Assembly: GCA_964511155.1 (NCBI GenBank)
Contig: CAZEEJ010000105.1
Span: 1 to 18,658 of the forward strand
DNA: 18,658 nt
Direction of reading: 5' to 3'
From: JAAYDF01 sp964511155
GTDB lineage: Bacteria > Planctomycetota > Phycisphaerae > UBA1845 > PWPN01
In this document: positions 13,364-18,658 of the stretch, piece after piece
How the letters are laid out: each line of letters starts with the position of its first letter
Position numbering within the stretch: position 1 is the first letter of the stretch
Notes under the pieces: generated by a model
The model's database searches: none
Told to the model about the DNA's origin: nothing
Seen by the model: the letters and a program-made list of their open reading frames with translations, nothing else
Program-made: the position numbers and the translations under genes

Positions 13364-14584
13364 ATGCGACTTGTAGGATGGATCGGCATTTTCTGTGGCG
13401 TCAGCTTGTGGGGTTCGTGGGCTATGGGACAGGAGCGAAAGCCAGAGCAGATGCTCGCGCCGGAGGACTTCGCGATTCTGCCGTGGGGCGGCACGTCGGC
13501 CGACAAGGCGGTGCTCGAGGATATCCGCGATTGCGGGTTCAATCTGGCCGGCTTCGTCGCGGTCGACGGACTCGATGCGGTTGCCGAGGCGGGGCTGAAG
13601 TGTTTCGTTTCGGATGGCAGCGTGCACGTGTCGGACAGCGTGGCGGATCTGCCCGACAAGGAAGTGCTCGATCGCGTTGGGGCCGTGGCGGGGCGGGTGA
13701 AGAATCATCCGGCGGCCTTCGGCTATTATCTCCGCGACGAGCCGGGCGCCAGCATGTGGCCGGCCCTGGCCCGGCAGGTGAAGGCGTTGCAGGCTGCGGC
13801 GCCGGCCGCCAGGAGCTACATCAACCTGTTTCCAAACTACGCATCGCCTGCGCAGATGGGCGTCGAGACCTACGAGGAGTACGTCGAGTCGTTCATCACG
13901 AAGGTCCGGCCACCCTTCGTCAGCTACGATCATTACGCCCTGATGGACGACGGCACGCTGCGCGGCGGGTATTTCCAGAACCTCGAAATCATTCGGGCGG
14001 CCGCGCTGCGCCACAACCTGCCGTTCTGGAACATCGTGCTGTCGAACGCGCATTTCAGCTATGCCGATCCGAGCCTGGCGGGCTTGCGTTTTCAATTGTA
14101 TACGACGCTGGCTTATGGGGGACGCGGCATCAGCTACTTCACCTACTTCACCCCGGCGACCGGCAACTACCGGTTGGGACCGATCAACCAGTTCGGCGAC
14201 AAGACCGCCACGTGGCACATGCTGCGCGAGGTGAACCTGCAGATCCATCGGCTCGGGCCGACCTACATCCAGCTCAAGAGCGTCAACGTCTTCCACCACC
14301 CGGACGTGCCGGCGGGCTGTCTGGGGCTCGATGCGAGTCGGTTCGTCAAGGCGATCAGCGGTGGGCAGTTCGTCGTGGGCGAGTTCGAAGACCCTGATGG
14401 CGTGCCGTACGCGATGGTGGTCAACAAGGACCTGCATCGCTCCATCGCGTTCCAGGTCGCGTTCAACATGCCGGGAGCCATCCTGCAGACCAACGCCTAC
14501 ACGGGCAGAACGCATGCGTGGGCCGGCGAGAACAACTGGCTCGCCCCCGGCCAAGGCATGCTGCTCAGCGTCAAGAAGAAGTAG
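13364..14584 (+). CDS. Secreted TIM-barrel, glycoside-hydrolase-like protein
   Basis: A 406-residue exported protein. Residues 1-22 (MRLVGWIGIF then CGVSLWGSWAMG) are a signal peptide. The rest resembles a (beta/alpha)8 barrel of the glycosidase clan: GYYLRDEPG at 120-128 with D125-E126 as a likely acid/base pair, SYDHYALM at 187-194, FWNIVLSNAH, and GGRGISYFTYFTPA (252-265). A C-terminal beta part (about 300-406) completes it. I cannot name a GH family; GH42-like or uncharacterised planctomycete glycosidases are the nearest in style. The start is supported by AAAGGGAGG nine bases upstream of ATG 13364. It follows the S66 gene by 58 bases and may be its operon partner. It ends with TAG, showing that TAG works as a stop in this genome. 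Confidence 0.72.
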   Translation: MRLVGWIGIFCGVSLWGSWAMGQERKPEQMLAPEDFAILPWGGTSADKAVLEDIRDCGFNLAGFVAVDGLDAVAEAGLKCFVSDGSVHVSDSVADLPDKEVLDRVGAVAGRVKNHPAAFGYYLRDEPGASMWPALARQVKALQAAAPAARSYINLFPNYASPAQMGVETYEEYVESFITKVRPPFVSYDHYALMDDGTLRGGYFQNLEIIRAAALRHNLPFWNIVLSNAHFSYADPSLAGLRFQLYTTLAYGGRGISYFTYFTPATGNYRLGPINQFGDKTATWHMLREVNLQIHRLGPTYIQLKSVNVFHHPDVPAGCLGLDASRFVKAISGGQFVVGEFEDPDGVPYAMVVNKDLHRSIAFQVAFNMPGAILQTNAYTGRTHAWAGENNWLAPGQGMLLSVKKK

Positions 14585-14638
14585 ACGCCGGCCCTGCTCG
14601 GTGAGGCAGTGGCAGCCCCAGTTCTCCTTGACAATCTG

Positions 14639-14668
14639 CCTTGGTGTCTTCGTGTCTTGGTGGTTCAA
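14639..14668. repeat. Octamer-type intergenic repeat (YCTTSGTG units)
   Basis: Three octamers, ccttggtg-tcttcgtg-tcttggtg, are followed by gttcaa. The reverse complement reads as accaccaagacacgaagac and so on, a sequence I recall as a common interspersed tract in environmental bacterial genomes and a source of spurious HQDTK-type peptides. It sits between the glycosidase-like and YgfZ genes. Confidence 0.6.
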
Positions 14669-14739
14669 CTCATCTGCACGTTTGGCCTGGCGGCAAGGAG
14701 ATTGAGTCACCGCGATAAAGAGAGCCCGGTGAACGGTTA

Positions 14740-14783
14740 CGCGTTGACTGGGTCTACCCGTCAACGCGTTGACTCGGTCCTGC
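14740..14783. repeat. Second locus of the GTCAAC/GTTGAC dyad repeat
   Basis: Gtcaacgcgttgac (14760-14773) is a perfect palindrome. Gttgactcggtcctgc (14768-14783) is the exact reverse complement of 3241-3256. A 9-base stem also pairs 14740-14748 with 14760-14768 around tgggtctaccc. It lies just downstream of the YgfZ gene on the minus strand. Confidence 0.85.
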
Positions 14784-14803
14784 CTGTGGAGAGTGACGGA
14801 GAA

Positions 14804-15910
14804 TCATCCGGTCGTCGGTTGGCGGAAGGGCAGGGCGAGGACGTGGGCTGCGGTCAGGCTTTCGCCGCCTACGGTCAGCTCTTGGCCCGGCGCGGCCTGG
14901 GCGGCGCGAAGATAGCCCAGGCCGATGGCGGCCCCGAGGCCGAACGAGTGGGACAGGCTGGTCAGGCGGCCGCACTCCTTGCCGTCGCTGAACAGGGGGG
15001 TGTTGCGCGGCAGGCAGCCGGGATCGGATACGAAGCGCAGGCCCACGAGGCGCCGGGCGGTGGTCCCGCCGTGCGAGCGCATCCGCTCGATGACCTCCTG
15101 GCCGAGGTAGCAGCCCTTCGTATAACAGACCGCGCGTTCGAGCTGGCCGGTCTCCGCCGGCAGCACGGCCTCATCCAGGTCTTCCCCGGCGGCGGGGATG
15201 CCGGCCTCGATCCGCAAGGCGCGGACCGCGGTTCGTCCCACCGGCCGCAGGCCGATCGGCTCGCCAATCTCCAGCAGCCGTTGCCAGCATCCCTGGGCGT
15301 CGGCGGACTCGACGTGCAGTTCGAGCCCGGGCACGCCCGCCAGCTCGTCGTGTCGCACCAGGAGGCGATGCTTGCCGCGCAGGGGTACGGCCGTCGATCC
15401 CAGGTCGGCCATCGAACCGGCGTGCGTGGCCCCGAGCGCGTCGGCGATCTCGAAGACCCGCGGGCCGAGCAGGGCGATCCTCACCAACTCGTCGGTGGCA
15501 TCACGCAGGACCACGTTCTCCGTGATGACGTAACGGTCCAGGTGCTGCAACGCCTTGGGAACCAGCCGCCGATCAACATCCAACCAGGTCGCGTCGGGCA
15601 GGATCAACACGTTGGCATCGAACAAAATGCGGCCCTGCACATTGACCGCGAAGGTGTAGGTACCCTCGCCGGGTTTGAGATGTTGGACCGCGTTGGTGAC
15701 CAGGTTACTCAACCAGGCCGCCCGGTCCGCGCCGGTCACCTCGATCAGCCCGCGGTCCCGGGCGTCGTACAGGCCGGCGCCGGAGGAGGCCGTCGCGTAC
15801 TCGCCCGCGGGGTCACCATAGTCGACCGCCATGCTCACGCCGTCGGCGTCGGCGAAACGCGCCCCCGCGGTCGTGAGCGCCGGATCCAGGGCATACCCGG
15901 TCAAGGTCAT
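14804..15910 (-). CDS. ygfZ: YgfZ/GcvT family folate-binding protein
   Basis: A 368-residue soluble protein. The family signature KGCYLGQE is at 265-272, with the conserved C267, and the surrounding VCYTKGCYLGQEVIERMRSH matches YgfZ closely. The N-terminal GcvT-like folate domain shows GAGLYDARDRGLIEVTG (44-60), NLVTNAV (69-75) and TFAVNVQGRILFD (86-98). YgfZ (IBA57 in eukaryotes) binds tetrahydrofolate and helps repair or assemble 4Fe-4S enzymes. The length is near the family norm. An in-frame ATG at 15910 has TGGAGA upstream. It is divergent from lpxA and 2 kb from the Rrf2/IscS pair; those two genes are also Fe-S related, though not in the same operon. Confidence 0.93.
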   Translation of the reverse strand: MTLTGYALDPALTTAGARFADADGVSMAVDYGDPAGEYATASSGAGLYDARDRGLIEVTGADRAAWLSNLVTNAVQHLKPGEGTYTFAVNVQGRILFDANVLILPDATWLDVDRRLVPKALQHLDRYVITENVVLRDATDELVRIALLGPRVFEIADALGATHAGSMADLGSTAVPLRGKHRLLVRHDELAGVPGLELHVESADAQGCWQRLLEIGEPIGLRPVGRTAVRALRIEAGIPAAGEDLDEAVLPAETGQLERAVCYTKGCYLGQEVIERMRSHGGTTARRLVGLRFVSDPGCLPRNTPLFSDGKECGRLTSLSHSFGLGAAIGLGYLRAAQAAPGQELTVGGESLTAAHVLALPFRQPTTG

Positions 15911-15953
15911 CGGCAGTCTCCATAGGGCTCGGTTGATCTAACCCAATGACACT

Positions 15954-15982
15954 GGTATAGGGCTTGATAGCGTGAGGGGCAA
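15954..15982 (-). promoter_or_regulatory. Likely promoter of ygfZ
   Basis: On the minus strand TTGCCC (15982-15977) and TATACC (15959-15954) are spaced by 17 bases, each 4 of 6 to consensus. Distance to the ATG is about 44 bases. Confidence 0.4.
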
Positions 15983-15987
15983 ACGCA

Positions 15988-16014
15988 CCCCCCAGGTCCA
16001 GAAAGCCTGGGGGG
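15988..16014. repeat. Perfect 9-base inverted repeat with a run of nine G
   Basis: Ccccccagg (15988-15996) pairs with cctgggggg (16006-16014) around 9 bases. G runs unbroken from 16009 to 16017. It lies in the ygfZ/lpxA divergent spacer. Confidence 0.6.
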
Positions 16015-16105
16015 GGGCGACCCGCCGCCCTCCGCACTGCTCACAAAGCAGTGGCACAGCATCGATCCCGTCCGGATTCGGGCAAATGCCCGCAGCCGCC
16101 GACCC

Positions 16106-16133
16106 TTGTATGCCGGGCAGCCGGGAGTAGAAT
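16106..16133 (+). promoter_or_regulatory. Candidate lpxA promoter
   Basis: TAGAAT (16128-16133, 5 of 6) lies 16 bases after TTGTAT (16106-16111, 3 of 6). The start would be near 16140. Confidence 0.4.
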
Positions 16134-16143
16134 GACGCTGCGC

Positions 16144-16156
16144 GTTGTCAGACAAC
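16144..16156. promoter_or_regulatory. Palindromic operator-like site at the lpxA start region
   Basis: Gttgtc-a-gacaac is a perfect 13-base palindrome just after the predicted transcription start. A repressor there would block early elongation. Confidence 0.35.
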
Positions 16157-16189
16157 CGTGTTGACCCGATTGGAAGGATTTGTTTCCCC

Positions 16190-17071
16190 ATGGCCATTCA
16201 TCCCACCGCGGTCATCGACCGTCAGGCGGAAATCGACCCGACCGCTGAGATCGGTCCCTATGTGATCATCGAAGGCCCGGTGAAGATCGGTGCCCACACG
16301 CAGGTCAGGGCGCACGCTTACCTCAGCGGGTGGACCGAGATCGGCGAGCGCTGCGACATCCATCCGCTGGCCGTCGTCGGGCACATGCCGCAGGACTTCC
16401 ATTACGGGGGGGAACGCAGCTACTGCAAGATCGGCAACGGGGTGGTGATCCGCGAATCCGCCACGGTGCATCGCGGCACCCAGCCGGAGTCGACCACCTC
16501 GGTGGGCGATGAGTGCTTCCTGCTGGCCCACTCCCACGTGGGGCACAACTGCCGGCTCGGACGCGGGGTCAAGGTGTACAACTTGGCGGCCCTCAGCGGC
16601 CACGTCGAGGTCGACGATTACGCGATCATCTCCGGATACGGCGCCGTGCATCAGTTCACGCGCATCGGCTGCTACGCTTTCGTGGCGGGGGGCGCTCGTG
16701 CTCTCATGGACGTGCCACCTTTCATGACCTGCTACGGCGTGTCCACCATCGTCCAGTACAACGCGATCGGAATGCGACGCGCGGGCTTCGACTCCGCGGC
16801 CGTCAATGAGATTCGTCGGGCGTTCCGCCTGCTCTATGGTTCAGGCTTACCGTTTCCCAAAGCGGTGGTCCAGTTGGCCGATACCATTGAGACCGACGCC
16901 GGGCGAACGTTGATCAAGTTCCTGCAAGGGGAGAGCAAACGGGGCTTCTGCGCGGGCAATCGGCGGCACCGCGGTGCGCCCCAGGATGAAGGCGCCCTGG
17001 CCTTAGATGAGGCGCAGGGCACCGACGATCCTGCGGTGACGGTGGATGACCCGGCCAGCGTCGATCACTGA
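16190..17071 (+). CDS. lpxA: UDP-N-acetylglucosamine acyltransferase (LpxA)
   Basis: A 293-residue cytoplasmic enzyme that starts lipid A synthesis by acylating UDP-GlcNAc. It is a left-handed beta-helix: IHPTAVID, PTAEIGPYVIIEGPVKIG and so on in hexad order. HMPQDFHYGG (65-74), VIRESATVHRGT (86-97) and SHVGHNCRLG (115-124) follow, with H116 and H119 at the positions of the E. coli H122 and catalytic H125. SGHVEVDDYAIISG and VHQFTRIG lead to the C-terminal helices (200-247). The start at 16190 has GGAAGGA upstream. After 250 there is a 40-residue polar, acidic tail not seen in E. coli LpxA (262 residues). No other lpx gene is adjacent, and FabZ/LpxB are missing from the neighbourhood. The enzyme implies lipid A in this organism. 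Confidence 0.93.
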   Translation: MAIHPTAVIDRQAEIDPTAEIGPYVIIEGPVKIGAHTQVRAHAYLSGWTEIGERCDIHPLAVVGHMPQDFHYGGERSYCKIGNGVVIRESATVHRGTQPESTTSVGDECFLLAHSHVGHNCRLGRGVKVYNLAALSGHVEVDDYAIISGYGAVHQFTRIGCYAFVAGGARALMDVPPFMTCYGVSTIVQYNAIGMRRAGFDSAAVNEIRRAFRLLYGSGLPFPKAVVQLADTIETDAGRTLIKFLQGESKRGFCAGNRRHRGAPQDEGALALDEAQGTDDPAVTVDDPASVDH

Positions 17072-17412
17072 GCGATCCTGGGTTCCAGAGGTGTGCTTGG
17101 TGGGGGTGCGGGTCACATTCGGGTATCTGCCCCCAGCGTTCCGGTCGGCAATCGTTGTCGCTTCAACTCGCTGTAAAGGCGTTAGTTGCACAGATAATGG
17201 GGTGCTCCGATAGCTGGGCACGGCAAATACGCGTCCAGAGGTGCAAATCGTTGTTGAAACCGTACCTGAGCGGTGCTATATTAGCTGCGGATGTCGGCGG
17301 GACACGGGTTCCGGGTCTGCCGACCGATCCTCTGCCGGTGAAGCCTCGCTGGACCGTGTCTGCCTGATGTTCAGGCGGGGGCTCGCCGGGCAGGCGATGA
17401 GGCTCCGATGCC
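17072..17412. other. 341-base intergenic stretch before the Rrf2 gene
   Basis: No gene is credible here. A loose stem of tggggg (17101-17106) with ccccca (17130-17135) is the only candidate 3' end for lpxA. The good promoter at 17254-17282 drives the Rrf2 gene, leaving a leader of about 120 bases. Confidence 0.5.
17254..17282 (+). promoter_or_regulatory. Extended -10 promoter of the Rrf2/IscS operon
   Basis: TTGAAA (17254-17259) and TATATT (17277-17282) are spaced by 17 bases, and TGC sits just before the -10 box (extended -10). This is among the best promoters in the window. Confidence 0.7.
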
Positions 17413-17922
17413 ATGCTGTCGTTTACGCGAAAAACCGACTATGCGTTGATCTCGTTGACGCACATGGTGTGGCAGGGGGGCAACTGTTCAAGCGCCCGGG
17501 AGATCGCTACGCGGTACAACATGCCGATGCCGCTGCTGATGAATGTGCTCAAGGTGCTGGCGCAGCACGGCCTGACGCGGTCCGAGCGCGGCCCGCGGGG
17601 GGGGTACCACCTGGCGAAGGCGGCGGAGGGTATCAGCCTGTACGACATCATTGCCGCGGTGGATGGACCGGTGGCCTTGGTCCAGTGTGTGCGGGCCCCG
17701 GAGGATCGGCGATTGGTTGGTGCTGGGCAGGCGTGCGGGTGTGAGCTGACTTCCCTTTGCCCCGTTCGTGGCGCGGTGCACCGGGTACACCACAAACTGG
17801 TGAAGATGCTGAAGGAAGTGACTCTGGCGGACTTGGCGGATCAGCCTGGCGAATCCCGATGCGAGCCGTTGGCCGCAGGGATTGCGGGGAAGTCGGACCA
17901 TGAAGTTGCCCATCTATCTTGA
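17413..17922 (+). CDS. Rrf2 family transcriptional regulator, probable Fe-S sensor (IscR-like)
   Basis: A 169-residue DNA-binding protein. MLSFTRKTDYALISLTHM, the winged helix-turn-helix around 26-55 (SAREIATRYNMPMPLLMNVL) and RGPRGGYHLAKA (59-70) are standard Rrf2. Cysteines C92, C108, C110 and C116 (QCVRAPE then ACGCELTSLC) are placed like the cluster ligands of IscR-type members, though the spacing of about 16 between the first two is longer than in E. coli IscR (C92, C98, C104). It probably senses Fe-S or redox state and controls the following cysteine desulfurase and itself. The extended -10 promoter at 17254-17282 drives it. Its stop overlaps the desulfurase start by 23 bases. Nitrite- or cysteine-sensing Rrf2 roles are alternatives. 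Confidence 0.88.
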   Translation: MLSFTRKTDYALISLTHMVWQGGNCSSAREIATRYNMPMPLLMNVLKVLAQHGLTRSERGPRGGYHLAKAAEGISLYDIIAAVDGPVALVQCVRAPEDRRLVGAGQACGCELTSLCPVRGAVHRVHHKLVKMLKEVTLADLADQPGESRCEPLAAGIAGKSDHEVAHLS

Positions 17923-18628
17923 TAACAATGCCACGACTCCGGTGGATCCGCGGGTTCTCGAAGCGATGCTGCCGTATTTCCGGGAGAAGTTCGGCAACGC
18001 CGCCAGCCGGAGTCACGCGTTCGGCTGGGCTGCGGAAGAGGCGGTGGACCAGGCCCGTCAGCAGGTGGCCGCGTTGATCCATGCCGGTGCCAAGGAGATC
18101 ATCTGGACCAGCGGGGCGACCGAGAGCAACAACATTGCGGTCAAGGGCATCGCCCAGATGTACCACGAGAAGGGCCGGCACATCATCACGCAGGCCACGG
18201 AGCACAAGGCGATCCTGGACCCGTGCAAGTATCTGGAGCAACAGGGTTTTGAGGTGACGGTGCTGCCGGTCGCCAAGAGCGGCCGCATCGACGTGGACGC
18301 GCTTCGGGCGGCCGTTCGCCCGGACACCATCCTGGTGTCGATCATGTTCGGCAACAACGAGATCGGCACGCTCCAGCCGGTTGCCGAGATTGGGGCGTTG
18401 TGCAAAGAGAAGGGCGTCATCTTCCACACGGACGCGACGCAGGCGTTCGGGAAGGTGGAGATCGACGTGGAGGCCATGGGCATCGATCTGCTCAGTGCCT
18501 CGGCGCATAAGCTTTACGGACCTAAAGGGGTGGGATGCCTTTACGTTCGCCGGCGCAACCCGCGTGTTCGTTGCGAAGCCGTGCTGCACGGCGGGGGGCA
18601 CGAACGCGGGATGCGTTCCGGCACGTAG
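17900..18628 (+). CDS. iscS: Cysteine desulfurase (IscS/NifS type), interrupted by TAG in a conserved motif
   Basis: The first 242 residues of a PLP enzyme that draws sulfur from cysteine for Fe-S clusters. IYLDNNATTPVDPRV, ASRSHAFGWAAEEAVD, TSGATESNN (70-78), ATEHKAILD (99-107), MFGNNEIGT (149-157), HTDATQAFGK (176-185) and SAHKLYGPKG with the PLP lysine K204 are all present. After HGGGHERGMRSGT the next codon is TAG, where IscS proteins usually have Leu, and the frame then continues NVAGMVGRGT to the last base, echoing the usual NVPGIVGLGKA. Family members are about 400 residues and the catalytic Cys lies beyond this point. It is therefore either a sequencing/assembly error near a contig end or a pseudogene. 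GGGGAAG lies upstream of the ATG at 17900. Confidence 0.85.
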   Translation: MKLPIYLDNNATTPVDPRVLEAMLPYFREKFGNAASRSHAFGWAAEEAVDQARQQVAALIHAGAKEIIWTSGATESNNIAVKGIAQMYHEKGRHIITQATEHKAILDPCKYLEQQGFEVTVLPVAKSGRIDVDALRAAVRPDTILVSIMFGNNEIGTLQPVAEIGALCKEKGVIFHTDATQAFGKVEIDVEAMGIDLLSASAHKLYGPKGVGCLYVRRRNPRVRCEAVLHGGGHERGMRSGT

Positions 18629-18658
18629 AACGTAGCGGGGATGGTCGGGCGGGGGACG

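Noticed and set aside
13205..14764. A 519-codon minus-strand frame opposite the glycosidase-like gene
   Set aside because: It includes the HQDTK-type peptide from the octamer repeat and otherwise mirrors the plus-strand gene, which has a signal peptide and ribosome site.
18626..18628. Genome-wide recoding of TAG
   Set aside because: The glycosidase-like gene ends naturally in TAG at 14582-14584, and the desulfurase TAG lies 30 bases from the window end where errors are likely.

Overview
The window is a GC-rich bacterial chromosomal segment with 16 protein genes, all of housekeeping or accessory type. No phage, transposase, CRISPR array, rRNA or tRNA is seen. An lpxA gene indicates a Gram-negative envelope. 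The Pro/Ala/Thr/Gln tail of the first protein, the UVR-motif protein, the PRX-like secreted redoxin and the non-canonical GroES suggest Planctomycetota, perhaps Phycisphaerae. This is inference from protein style, not a database match. The odd length, and the fact that both ends cut genes, suggest the window may be a whole contig.

Layout. Bases 2-439 are the tail of an unknown gene. A minus-strand pair follows: a two-domain family 2 glycosyltransferase and a DUF4922 HIT-like nucleotidyl/phosphorylase-type protein, overlapping by ATGA. After a repeat-filled gap comes a minus-strand HAD phosphatase. It diverges from a CPA-type antiporter fused to a PTS EIIA-like domain and a following Nif3-family gene. 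A convergent UVR-motif gene and a divergent secreted redoxin come next. A 620-base non-coding stretch holds a good sigma70-type promoter and a perfect intrinsic terminator about 70 bases apart, a small-RNA or leader candidate. Then come a PmtA-like methyltransferase and a thioredoxin-fold lipoprotein without cysteines.

Bases 10855-14584 form the most compact operon: promoter, GroES-like protein, BtpA/SgcQ-family protein, an S66 (LD-carboxypeptidase) homologue, then a secreted TIM-barrel glycosidase-like protein. The first three genes are joined by two 4-base ATGA overlaps. The S66 homologue keeps its Glu and His but has Phe where the nucleophilic Ser should be. A minus-strand YgfZ-type folate-binding protein then diverges from lpxA. 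The window ends with an Rrf2-family Fe-S regulator overlapping an IscS-type cysteine desulfurase. That gene is interrupted by TAG inside a conserved motif 30 bases before the window ends.

The most interesting unlisted structure is intergenic. One dispersed repeat family is built on the dyad GTCAAC-NN-GTTGAY (3.2 kb and 14.7 kb). A second REP-like hairpin recurs three times, each shortly after a stop codon (0.47, 7.08 and 10.84 kb). There is also a 21-base inverted repeat between the divergent HAD and antiporter genes, and an octamer-repeat tract at 14.64 kb. The best candidates for something undescribed are the small RNA, the GroES/BtpA/S66 operon with its altered S66 enzyme, and the dyad repeat family.
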